NCBI GenBank assembly: GCA_049522565.1 | Contig: JBEKNT010000175.1 | Location: 1-12,743, forward strand | Source: JASHVB01 sp049522565 | GTDB taxonomy: Bacteria > Pseudomonadota > Alphaproteobacteria > Acetobacterales > Acetobacteraceae | Reading direction: 5' to 3' | DNA: 12,743 nucleotides | Part shown: positions 6,567 through 12,743 of the stretch, piece after piece | Position numbering within the stretch: position 1 is the stretch's first letter | Layout: each line of letters starts with the position of its first letter | Translations under genes and position numbers: made by a program | The notes under the pieces: generated by a model | The model's input: the letters and a program-made list of their open reading frames with translations, nothing else | What the model was told of the DNA's origin: nothing | Database searches by the model: none

Positions 6567-7165
6567 GCGGCGCGCAAGCTACGCCAATCCGCTGCCGTGT
6601 CCACGTCGTGCAACGTACGCAACAGCGTGACCCGGCGATCGGCGAAATTCGCCAGCGTGTCGGCGAACGCATGCTGCGTGGACCAGCGCACGTTGCCGAA
6701 CGGTCGGGCGGGACGGCGCGGACTCATGGCGACGAGCCAGTAGCCGCCGTCGGCCGCCGGCCCGAATACCGCGTCCGCGCGGCCGAGCGCACGGAACGCC
6801 GCGGCGACGTCGGCGGCATCGGCGTCCGGGATGTCGCAGCCGATGAGTGCCACCCGGCGATGCGGGAAGCGTTGAAAGGCGCGCTGCATGCGCTGGCCGA
6901 GGTCGCCGTGGCCCTGCGCTGCCAATGCCACGCGGTGCGGCAGCCGCAGCCGCGAACCATCCGGGGTGACCGCCAGCACGGTGCGGAAGCGCCGGTCGGC
7001 GCAGAGCCTGTGCAGCAGGCGGCTGAGCGTTTCGGTGTGGAAGCGCAGCGCGGCCCGGTCGCCGATCTCCGCGGCGAGCCGGCGTTTCACCGCGCCGAGC
7101 CGCGGCGCGCGGGCGAAGACCACCACCGTGTCGCGGTGCGCCTGACTGAAACCGCCGGCGATCAT
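6545..7165 (-). CDS. TIGR04282 family glycosyltransferase-like protein (DUF2064)
   Basis: A soluble protein of the TIGR04282/DUF2064 family, with a nucleotide-diphospho-sugar transferase-like fold. The family is named after arsenosugar biosynthesis clusters but is found well beyond them, and its exact reaction is unclear to me. Visible signatures are VVVFARAPRLGAVKRRLA (residues 14-31), the metal/nucleotide-site GCDIPDAD (109-116), FGPAADGGYWLV (134-145), WST (161-163) and LHDVDTAADW (185-194). Length, 206 aa, is normal for the family. The start at 7165 is the only ATG before the conserved VVVFARAP; the ribosome site is weak. It overlaps the ClC gene start by 22 bp. Its usual partner TIGR04283 lies about 1.9 kb upstream on the same strand, separated by the sulfatase. 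Confidence 0.88.
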   Translation of the reverse strand: MIAGGFSQAHRDTVVVFARAPRLGAVKRRLAAEIGDRAALRFHTETLSRLLHRLCADRRFRTVLAVTPDGSRLRLPHRVALAAQGHGDLGQRMQRAFQRFPHRRVALIGCDIPDADAADVAAAFRALGRADAVFGPAADGGYWLVAMSPRRPARPFGNVRWSTQHAFADTLANFADRRVTLLRTLHDVDTAADWRSLRAACRTLPG

Positions 7166-7259
7166 CGATCAGCGATCCGCATTGCAGCAGGCTGGCGCAA
7201 CGCAACGGGCCGCATCGTCATGCCCCGGCGCCCCCCACGTCACGCCCCGCTGCTCCCAC

Positions 7260-7339
7260 CGTCATGACCGGGCTTGACCCGGCCATCTGTGCCGGCACCG
7301 TGCCGCGATGGATGGCAAGGTCGAGCCCGGCCATGACGG
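7260..7339 (+). repeat. Repeat B, copy 2 (downstream of the sulfatase gene)
   Basis: An 80-bp palindromic unit opening with CGTCATGACCGGGCTTGACC and closing with GAGCCCGGCCATGACGG. The central part (TGCCGGCACCGTGCCGCGAT) is related to, but diverged from, the other copies. The tail seen after copies 1 and 3 (GGTTGGG...CGTCAATCTT) is absent here. It lies 16 bp beyond the sulfatase stop, within the 190-bp gap before the TIGR04282 gene. Confidence 0.85.
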
Positions 7340-7355
7340 GGGGCAACGCCGGCAG

Positions 7356-8681
7356 CTACGACAGCCCCATATGATCGGCCAGTTGCGCCGCGGTGTAGGT
7401 CTCGCCGAAGCTGTCCGGTATCTCCGGCAGCATCGTGGCGTTCCAATCGTTCCAGTCGGCCACCATGCGCTCGGCCCGCGCGTGATGGCGATCCTTGAGG
7501 TTTGCGCGCTCGCGCGGGTCCGCGACGACATCGAACAAAAACGTGTTGTCGCGGATTTTGAGGTATTTGAAATCGCCGTCACGCACGGCGCGCTGCGCGT
7601 TCGTCTTGTAGCGCCAGAACAATGTGCGCGGCAGCGGATCGTGCTGCCCCATCAGCACCGGCAGCAGGCTGATGCCGTCTGGAGGATAGCCGGTATCGGG
7701 CGTCGTGCCCGCCGCCTCCAGCAGCGTCGGAAACCAATCCATGGTGATCGCCACCTGCGCGCTGGTGCGGCCACCCGGAATCCGGGCGGGCCAGCAGATC
7801 AGGGTCGGAACGCGCAGCCCGCCCTCCAGCAACTCGGTCTTGATGCCGGTGAATGGCCAGGTGTCGGAGAAGCGCTCGCCGCCATTGTCGCTGGTGAAGA
7901 TCACGATGGTGTTGTCGGACAGCCCGTGCGCGTCCAACGCCTGCCAGACGCGGCCGATCTGCGCGTCCATTGCCGCGATCATGCGAAAATAGATCTGCTG
8001 GGTGCCGCCGTCGAAATGCCGCAGGTTGCTGCCTCGCAGACGATCCGATTCCGCTCGGTCTCCTGGCGCCTCCCACGGCCAATGCGGCGCGTTGAAGTGC
8101 AGGCTGAGCAGAAAGGACGTTCCCTGCTCGGCGTAGCTGTCGATGGCCGCGACGGCACGGTCGCCCAGCATCTCGGTGAGATAGCCGTCCTGCCGAACCG
8201 GTACGTCGTTGTCCCAAAGGTCATGTTCCCGGCGCGGGTTTTCGTGCGAGTAGTAGTCCACCGCGCCGCCGCGGATACCCCAGAACCGGTCGTAGCCGCT
8301 TTGCAGCGGCCCGAATTTCGGCGGCATGCCCAAATGCCACTTGCCGATCAGCGTGGTGCCATAGCCGGCCTGCCGCAGCAGCGCGGGCAAGGTCGGGTGC
8401 TCCGGCGGCAGGCCGACATCAGGCTTGCCCGCCAGCGGCTCCTCCAGGCCAAGCGGCAGGCGATATTGGTAACGCCCGGTGATCAGCGCGAGCCGCGTCG
8501 CGGAACACACCGCCGAGTTGGCGTAGCCCTGCGTCAGGCGGACGCCGCGTGCGGCAATCCGATCGATGTTCGGCGTGGCCAACTCGGGCCGCCCGTAGCA
8601 GCCGACATCGGCGTAACCGAGGTCGTCTGCCATGATGAACACGATATTGGGTGGCGACGAGCGGCGTTCGTCCGGCGGCAT
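7356..8681 (-). CDS. Formylglycine-dependent sulfatase (arylsulfatase-type), cytoplasmic
   Basis: A type I sulfatase that would hydrolyse a sulfate ester; the substrate cannot be told from sequence. Seen in order: PNIVFIMADDLGYADVGCYG with metal ligands Asp19/Asp20, the formylglycine signature AVCSATRLALITGRY with Cys59 (CxAxR type, Thr where the consensus has Ser), GKWHLG (Lys114, His116), HFNAPHWPW (His200), FTSDNGGE (Asp265, Asn266) and Lys281. Length is 441 aa. There is no signal peptide, so the protein should act in the cytoplasm and would need a formylglycine-generating enzyme or anaerobic maturase encoded elsewhere. The start at 8681 has GGGGAG about 13 bases upstream. Two repeat B copies bracket the gene, and it separates two glycosyltransferase genes that are commonly neighbours, suggesting it was inserted here. 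Confidence 0.92.
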   Translation of the reverse strand: MPPDERRSSPPNIVFIMADDLGYADVGCYGRPELATPNIDRIAARGVRLTQGYANSAVCSATRLALITGRYQYRLPLGLEEPLAGKPDVGLPPEHPTLPALLRQAGYGTTLIGKWHLGMPPKFGPLQSGYDRFWGIRGGAVDYYSHENPRREHDLWDNDVPVRQDGYLTEMLGDRAVAAIDSYAEQGTSFLLSLHFNAPHWPWEAPGDRAESDRLRGSNLRHFDGGTQQIYFRMIAAMDAQIGRVWQALDAHGLSDNTIVIFTSDNGGERFSDTWPFTGIKTELLEGGLRVPTLICWPARIPGGRTSAQVAITMDWFPTLLEAAGTTPDTGYPPDGISLLPVLMGQHDPLPRTLFWRYKTNAQRAVRDGDFKYLKIRDNTFLFDVVADPRERANLKDRHHARAERMVADWNDWNATMLPEIPDSFGETYTAAQLADHMGLS

Positions 8682-8781
8682 GTGAATGGCGTCTCCCCAC
8701 GGGCGGTTTGGATTGTTACCGCTGTCATCCAGTGTGAGGCGGAACGTGCGGTTGCGTCCAGTCTCCCGGCGCGCCGCAACC

Positions 8782-8892
8782 CGTCATGGCCGGGCTTGAT
8801 CCGGCCATCTATCGCGGCACTGCGGCTGCATAGATGGCCGGGTCAAGGCCGGCCATGACGGTTGGGACGGACCGTGCCGTACGTCAATCTTT
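8782..8892 (+). repeat. Repeat B, copy 3 with tail (upstream of the sulfatase gene)
   Basis: The palindromic core is 8782-8861 (CGTCATGGCCGGGCTTGATC to AAGGCCGGCCATGACGG). It is followed by GGTTGGGACGG and TGCCGTACGTCAATCTTT, matching the tail after copy 1 at 4220-4247. It lies 100 bp upstream of the sulfatase start codon, in the same orientation as the copy on the other side of the gene. Confidence 0.85.
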
Positions 8893-9081
8893 CGGACGGC
8901 TGGTATTATGCGTACGGCCTCGGCCTGGCGGACAAGCGGCCATGATGCCCGCCGCGGAATACCGCCGCCGCAGTCGCTCGCGCGTCATGCCGCGTCCGGC
9001 GCTCGTGCCGATCCGTGGCAGACGATGCATCCTCGATGCCTCGGGCTTCGGCGATTCCGCGCATGAGTGGCGCGCCACGCT
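8893..9081. other. Non-coding stretch between sulfatase upstream repeat and TIGR04283 gene
   Basis: Together with 8682-8892 this makes a gap of about 400 bases without a supported gene. The left part is repeat B. In the right part I see no conserved protein in any frame. A minus-strand CATAAT (8905-8910), preceded by TTGTCC at about 19 bp spacing, is a weak candidate promoter for the sulfatase; the spacing is poor. Confidence 0.35.
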
Positions 9082-9759
9082 TCAATAGAAACGCGCGATA
9101 CGGTGCGGCGCGACGCCGGCAAACCACAGGCTCAGGCAGCACAGGTTGCGTGCCGACCGGCGCAGCCAGCCGTCGCGTTCCCATTTCGCCGCCGAGGTGA
9201 TCGCGGCCGCGTCGAGCGCGACCAGCCGGTGGCGGCCGAGGCGGCGGACCAGGTCCACGTCCTCCATCAGCGGCAGCGGGCGAATGCCGCCGACGCCGCG
9301 CAACAGATCGCGGTGAATGAGCAATGCCTGGTCGCCGTAGGGCAGCGCCAGCCTGCCGCAGCGCAACGCGACGAGGCGCTCCAGCCGGCGCGCGCGCGGG
9401 TCGGCGCTGTCGAGCGTAAAGCGGAAATAGCCGGCGTGACCGGGATGCCGGGCCATATGGGTTTGCGCGGCGGCCTCGGCCTCGGGACCGAGGCGGGTAT
9501 CGGCGTGCAGCAGCAGCAACCAGTCATGGCTTGCCGGGGCTATGCCGGCGGCGAGTTGGCTACCGCGGCCGCGCGGCGCCGTGACGACGCGCGCGCCGAG
9601 CAGGGCCGCGGCTTCGGCGGTACCGTCGGTGCTGCCACCGTCCGCGACGATGATTTCCGCCGCCCAGGCGATCGTCGCGACGGTTGCGGCGAGGGTTCCG
9701 GTGGCGTTCAGCGTCGGGATGACGGCGGAGATGCCGGGGGACCGGGGGGTGGGGCCCAT
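9082..9759 (-). CDS. TIGR04283 family glycosyltransferase (GT2, GT-A fold)
   Basis: A family 2 glycosyltransferase that would transfer sugar from a nucleotide-sugar donor; acceptor unknown. Seen: ISAVIPTLNATGTL at the N-terminus, EIIVADGGSTDGT (residues 35-47, donor-binding), RGRGSQLAAGI (63-73), LLLLHADTRLGPE with the metal-binding HADT (85-88), YGDQALLIHRD (141-151) and PLMEDVDLVRRL with the catalytic-type ED (166-167). Length is 225 aa, normal for the family. The family usually sits next to TIGR04282, and both were named from arsenosugar clusters, but no arsS is in this window, so that pathway cannot be claimed. The ATG at 9759 is the only start before the domain and has no clear ribosome site: the sequence just upstream is repeat C, whose conserved edge includes the start codon's complement. 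Confidence 0.9.
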   Translation of the reverse strand: MGPTPRSPGISAVIPTLNATGTLAATVATIAWAAEIIVADGGSTDGTAEAAALLGARVVTAPRGRGSQLAAGIAPASHDWLLLLHADTRLGPEAEAAAQTHMARHPGHAGYFRFTLDSADPRARRLERLVALRCGRLALPYGDQALLIHRDLLRGVGGIRPLPLMEDVDLVRRLGRHRLVALDAAAITSAAKWERDGWLRRSARNLCCLSLWFAGVAPHRIARFY

Positions 9760-9848
9760 GAGCGTCAGGATAAGCGACCGACCGGGGAGGGCCAGTGCGA
9801 CAGCAAGCCTCTTCTACCGTCCGGCTTTAACCTGACGCCTATGGGGGT
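9757..9848 (+). repeat. Repeat C, copy 1 (palindromic, abuts TIGR04283 start)
   Basis: The inverted ends are GCGTCAGGATAAGC (from 9762) and GGCTTTAACCTGACGC (to 9838). Similarity to copy 2 at 11301 extends on both sides, as CATG before and CTATGGGGGT after. The interior shares GCGACAGCAAGC and CCGTCCGGCTTTA with copy 2, while the left-hand inner part is diverged. The palindrome starts 2 bp upstream of the minus-strand GT2 start codon. Confidence 0.85.
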
Positions 9849-9911
9849 GGGGCCTGCGCCATGCCGGCCGCCGCCGGCAGACTGCGGTGGCACTATGTTC
9901 TGTTTATGTTC

Positions 9912-9940
9912 TTGACGGGGCATCTCTGGTCCGCCATTGT
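9912..9940 (+). promoter_or_regulatory. Candidate sigma-70-type promoter for the radical SAM gene
   Basis: TTGACG (9912-9917) matches five of six -35 positions. After a 17-bp spacer comes CATTGT (9935-9940), which matches three of six -10 positions. The predicted transcript would start about 20 bases before the chosen ATG at 9969. The good -35 and spacing make it plausible; the -10 is weak. Confidence 0.35.
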
Positions 9941-9968
9941 GTGCAGCGAACGGACAGGGAACGGGACC

Positions 9969-11150
9969 ATGCTCGGGAATGCCGGTCTTGGCAAGGACGT
10001 GGACGCTCTCGCGGCGCTGGATCGCGCCGGCATGCCGGAGCCGCCGCCAGTCGCAACGATGCCGTCGCTGGCGCGGCGCGGCCGGGGTGCCACACTCAAC
10101 CCGCCGGTACGTTTCGAATCGCAGTCCACCAGCCCGTTCGACGATGGCTGGGAGACGCTGACCGCCGAGTTCGGCGACCTGCCGCGGCTGGCCACCACGC
10201 TGACCCGTGATTCCACCCGGTCGGCGATAAGCTGGAACAGCTCGCCGGATATCGGCTTCGATCGCGCGGTGAACCCGTATCGCGGCTGCGAGCATGGCTG
10301 CGTGTATTGCTATGCCCGGCCGACGCACGCCTATCTCGGCTACTCGCCCGGGTTGGATTTCGAAACCAAGCTGGTGTTCAAGCCGGATGTGGCGGAGCTG
10401 CTGGAGAAGGAGCTGCGCAAACCGGGCTATGTGGCGCGCACTCTGGCGCTGGGGTCGAACACCGATCCGTACCAGCCGGTCGAGCGTACTTTGAAACTGA
10501 CCCGCACGGTGTTGCAGGTGCTGGACCGCTACAACCATCCGGTGAGCATCGTCACCAAGTCGGCCGGCGTGCTGCGCGACCTCGACATCCTGTCCGGGAT
10601 GGCGAAGCGGCGCCTGGCTCGGGTGTATGTGTCGGTCACCACGCTCGATGCGGCATTGGCGCGGGTGATGGAACCGCGCGCGGCGACGCCGGCGCGGCGG
10701 CTGCATGCGATCGCCGAGCTGACCCGCGCCGGCGTGCCGTGCGGGGTGATGACCGCGCCGATGATTCCCGGCCTGAACGACGCGGAGATGGAGAAGATCC
10801 TGGAAGCCGCGGCGCGCGCCGGCGCGCGGCATGCCGGCTATGTGTTGCTGCGCCTGCCGCACGAATTGCGGCAGATGTTCGAGGACTGGCTGGCGACGCA
10901 TTTCCCCGATCGCGCGAAGCACGTGTTGAGCCTGATCCGGGAGACGCGCGGCGGGGCGTTGTCCGAGCCACGCTTCCATCACCGCATGGCCGGACAGGGT
11001 GTGTATGCCGACTTGCTGCTGCGCCGCTTCGCCCGCGCGACCCGGCAGTGGGGTTTGGATGAGGCGCGTGAGGGACTGGATTGCGGGCAGTTCGCGCTGC
11101 CGGATCAGGGCGGGCGGGCCGCTGCCGAGGCACAACTGTCGTTGTTCTGA
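9969..11150 (+). CDS. PA0069-family radical SAM protein
   Basis: A radical S-adenosylmethionine protein of the PA0069 type, distantly related to spore photoproduct lyase-like proteins; its substrate is not known. The N-terminus carries RRGRGATLNPPVRFES, a hallmark of the group. The iron-sulfur motif CEHGCVYCYARP gives CxxxCxxC with Cys107, Cys111 and Cys114 from this start. After it come DFETKLVFKPD, LGSNTDPYQPVE, SIVTKSAGVLRDLDIL, VYVSVTTLDAALARVMEPRAATP and TAPMIPGLND. Length is 393 aa. I chose ATG 9969 because AGGGAA lies nine bases upstream and the conserved part begins just after. In-frame ATGs at 9861 and 9906 lack a ribosome site, and 9906 overlaps the candidate promoter. The gene is divergent from TIGR04283 and flanked by two copies of repeat C. 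It is not ArsS. Confidence 0.92.
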   Translation: MLGNAGLGKDVDALAALDRAGMPEPPPVATMPSLARRGRGATLNPPVRFESQSTSPFDDGWETLTAEFGDLPRLATTLTRDSTRSAISWNSSPDIGFDRAVNPYRGCEHGCVYCYARPTHAYLGYSPGLDFETKLVFKPDVAELLEKELRKPGYVARTLALGSNTDPYQPVERTLKLTRTVLQVLDRYNHPVSIVTKSAGVLRDLDILSGMAKRRLARVYVSVTTLDAALARVMEPRAATPARRLHAIAELTRAGVPCGVMTAPMIPGLNDAEMEKILEAAARAGARHAGYVLLRLPHELRQMFEDWLATHFPDRAKHVLSLIRETRGGALSEPRFHHRMAGQGVYADLLLRRFARATRQWGLDEAREGLDCGQFALPDQGGRAAAEAQLSLF

Positions 11151-11548
11151 GGGCGGGTCGGTCGTTGGGTGATCGGGCGGCCTGAAAGCGCAGCGCATTC
11201 AGCCATCCTGCCGCGCCGGGTGACGGCAGGGAAACATCCCTGTCATGCCACCGGCCTTCAACCGATTGTGAAATCGCACTCCGTGCCAGAGGGTGTGGCG
11301 CATGCGCGTCAGGATAAGCGACCGGGGTCGCGCCGGTGCGACAGCAAGCTTGTTCTGCCGTCCGGCTTTATCCTGACGCCTATGGGGGTTGTCGCCCCGC
11401 GCGTCGCGCCCCAAAAAAGCCATGCAGTCCGTCACAATGTCGGCTGCTCAACCACCTGGGCGGGGCGGCGTATGCCTGGCCCAGGCCGATCGGCCCGATG
11501 CGTGGACTAGCGCCTACCTCCTTGACCCTCAAAATACGAGGCCCACAC
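11151..11548. other. Intergenic region with repeat C copy 2
   Basis: There are about 400 bases between the radical SAM stop and the YXWXGXW gene. Repeat C occupies 11301-11390. An open frame of 113 codons (11169-11510, +) crosses the repeat and resembles no family I know, so I do not call it. TTGACC at 11522 resembles a -35 box but is too close to the next ATG to serve it. I see no intrinsic terminator for the radical SAM gene. Confidence 0.5.
11301..11390 (+). repeat. Repeat C, copy 2 (downstream of the radical SAM gene)
   Basis: Palindrome 11306-11379, with ends GCGTCAGGATAAGC and GGCTTTATCCTGACGC; the terminal 12 bases pair perfectly. An inner hairpin GCGACC-GG-GGTCGC is present at 11317-11330. 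It is in the same orientation as copy 1 at 9757-9848, so the two are direct repeats around the radical SAM gene. Confidence 0.85.
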
Positions 11549-12743
11549 ATGTCCCGGTACCGCTTCGTCGTTCCTGTCCTGCTGTCGCTGGGTGCGGTAG
11601 CAGGACCGTCCGCGGCGTTCGGGCAAGTGGCGGTCAGCGTGAACATCACGCTCGCGCCACCCCCGCTTCCCGATTACGTGCAGCCGGTGATCCCGGAGCC
11701 CGGCTACATCTGGACGCCCGGCTACTGGGCGTACGGACCGGACGGCTATTTCTGGGTGCCGGGCACCTGGGTACAGCCTCCCGAGGTAGGTTTGCTCTGG
11801 ACGCCGGGCTGGTGGGGTTGGAACAACGGCGTTTACGTGTTCAACGAGGGCTACTGGGGACCGCAGGTCGGCTTCTACGGCGGCATCAATTATGGCTATG
11901 GCTACAACGGAGCCGGCTACCAGGGCGGCTACTGGAACCACGGCGCGTTCGCCTATAACCGCGCCGCCAACAACTTTGGCAACGTGCACATCACCAACGT
12001 CTACAACCGCGCGATCGTCAACAACACACCTGCCCATGTGAGTTTCAACGGCGGTCACGGCGGGATCACCGCTCGCCCGACGCAGCAACAGCAAGCCTAC
12101 GCCCACGCGTCGCACACGCCGCCGACCGCCTTGCAGACGCAGCACCAGCAGGCCGCCCGTGGCAATCACGAATTGCTGGCCACGGTGAACCACGGCCGTC
12201 CGCCGATTGCCGCGACCAGCCGGCCAGCCGCGTTTACCGGCCCGGGCGTCGTCCCGGCGCGCAACGCGGCCGCACCGGAGCATGGGGCGCCAGGACCCGC
12301 CATAGCGGGCCCGCATGCCGGCACAACCGCAACACCAGGCGCTGCTCCGGCACTTCGGACTCCAGGCGAAGCCGGCCATCCGCCCGCCGCGCACCCCGAG
12401 CCCGGCGCGGCACCGGCGCTTCGGCCGCCGGCCGAGGGCGCGCATCCGGCCGTCGCCCCACATGAGGGGCCGGCAACCCCCGAGACACGGGCACCGGCAC
12501 CCGAGGGGCACGCCGCACCGACGCCCGTCCATCCGGAGGCCGCGCCTCAGGAACATCCGGCGCCCGCGCCGCGCCCCGAAGCTGCGCCGCGCCCCGAAGC
12601 GGCACCACGTCCACAAGCGGCGCCTGCGCCGCGCCCCGAAGCCGCGCCACGCCCCGAAGCCGCGCCGCGTCCCGAGGCGGCTCCGCATCCCCAGGCTGCT
12701 CCGCGGTCCGAGCCGACGCACGAGGAGGAGAAGAAGCCGCCGG
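11549..12743 (+). CDS. Secreted YXWXGXW-repeat protein with Pro/Ala-rich tail (3'-truncated by window)
   Basis: The frame is open from ATG 11549 to the end of the window (398 codons), so the gene continues beyond it. GAGG lies nine bases before the start. Residues 1-26 form a signal peptide (FVVPVLLSLGAVAGPSAAFG), so the product is exported to the periplasm or cell surface. Three tandem aromatic repeats follow: YIWTPGYW (53-60), YFWVPGTW (67-74) and LLWTPGWW (82-89), the WxPGxW pattern of the YXWXGXW repeat family. A Gly/Tyr/Asn-rich segment (~90-160) includes FAYNRAANNFGNVHITNVYN. From ~195 onward the protein is low-complexity, rich in Pro, Ala, His and Glu, ending in hexapeptide repeats and a charged EEEKKPP. 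Function is unknown; this family is usually annotated only by its repeat. The minus-strand frame covering the same bases is a shadow. Confidence 0.82.
   Translation, partial: MSRYRFVVPVLLSLGAVAGPSAAFGQVAVSVNITLAPPPLPDYVQPVIPEPGYIWTPGYWAYGPDGYFWVPGTWVQPPEVGLLWTPGWWGWNNGVYVFNEGYWGPQVGFYGGINYGYGYNGAGYQGGYWNHGAFAYNRAANNFGNVHITNVYNRAIVNNTPAHVSFNGGHGGITARPTQQQQAYAHASHTPPTALQTQHQQAARGNHELLATVNHGRPPIAATSRPAAFTGPGVVPARNAAAPEHGAPGPAIAGPHAGTTATPGAAPALRTPGEAGHPPAAHPEPGAAPALRPPAEGAHPAVAPHEGPATPETRAPAPEGHAAPTPVHPEAAPQEHPAPAPRPEAAPRPEAAPRPQAAPAPRPEAAPRPEAAPRPEAAPHPQAAPRSEPTHEEEKKPP
12569..12700 (+). repeat. Tandem 18-bp coding repeats (PRPEAA units)
   Basis: Seven units of 18 bp encode PRPEAA or close variants (PRPQAA, PHPQAA), with one two-codon interruption (PA) after the third unit. 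They lie at residues 341-384 of the YXWXGXW protein. Such arrays can change copy number by slippage and usually form extended Pro-rich linkers. Confidence 0.85.

Noticed and set aside
7308..8858. Plus-strand open frame of 516 codons over the sulfatase
   Set aside because: It is antisense to a sulfatase with all catalytic motifs, and it begins and ends within repeat B copies.
7260..8892. Composite transposon around the sulfatase
   Set aside because: The flanking repeats are only 80-110 bp, encode no transposase, and I could not find target-site duplications. Repeat-mediated movement remains possible but a transposon cannot be called.
8834..9088. 84-codon plus-strand frame next to repeat B copy 3
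   Set aside because: It starts inside the repeat, has no recognisable domain and overlaps the 3' end of the GT2 gene.
9082..11150. Arsenosugar biosynthesis cluster (TIGR04282, TIGR04283 and a radical SAM protein)
   Set aside because: The radical SAM protein is the PA0069 type (RGRG...CxxxCxxC), not ArsS, and no arsM is present. Both glycosyltransferase families also occur outside arsenic clusters.
11169..11510. 113-codon plus-strand frame downstream of the radical SAM gene
   Set aside because: Its middle is simply the translation of repeat C (LPSGFILTPMGV), which also appears in another spurious frame at the first copy. There is no family resemblance or ribosome site.
11507..12721. Minus-strand open frame of 404 codons at the right end
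   Set aside because: It is very Arg-rich and is the antisense of the YXWXGXW protein, which has a ribosome site, signal peptide and family repeats on the plus strand.

Overview
The window is GC-rich, densely coding chromosomal DNA, most likely from an alphaproteobacterium and plausibly from Acetobacteraceae/Rhodospirillales. I infer this from the type of uracil-DNA glycosylase, from the glycosylase - lytic transglycosylase - MoaB gene order, and from base composition. No rRNA or tRNA gene, CRISPR array, prophage or transposase is visible. What stands out is three families of short palindromic repeats, here called A, B and C, wedged between and into the genes.

Left part (1-3230, + strand): the 3' part of a uracil-DNA glycosylase gene that starts before the window, a secreted GH23 lytic transglycosylase, and a MoaB-type molybdenum cofactor protein. 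Two oppositely oriented copies of repeat A close this block and provide the stop codons of both moaB and the convergent next gene.

Middle (3268-5247): a divergent pair made of an isonitrile hydratase-like enzyme (- strand) and a GlxA-type regulator (+ strand). The regulator carries the same DJ-1/PfpI fold fused to an AraC helix-turn-helix. The intergenic region has a candidate operator (three TGCCA direct repeats about two helical turns apart). A copy of repeat B lies across the regulator's 5' end and appears to be translated in frame.

Right-middle (5223-9759, all - strand): a ClC-type H+/Cl- antiporter overlapping the end of a TIGR04282 nucleotidyltransferase/glycosyltransferase-like gene; a cytoplasmic formylglycine-type sulfatase bracketed by two copies of repeat B; and a TIGR04283 family 2 glycosyltransferase. 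TIGR04282 and TIGR04283 are commonly adjacent in other genomes, so the repeat-flanked sulfatase looks like an insertion between them.

Right end (9762-12743, + strand): a PA0069-family radical SAM protein flanked by two direct copies of repeat C, then the 5' part of a secreted YXWXGXW-repeat protein with a long Pro/Ala-rich tail that runs off the window.

I found no clear new multi-gene system. The most notable signals are how the repeats have been co-opted into start and stop codons, the repeat-bracketed sulfatase, the candidate inhA/regulator operator, and a glycosylase with a substitution at a normally conserved active-site histidine.
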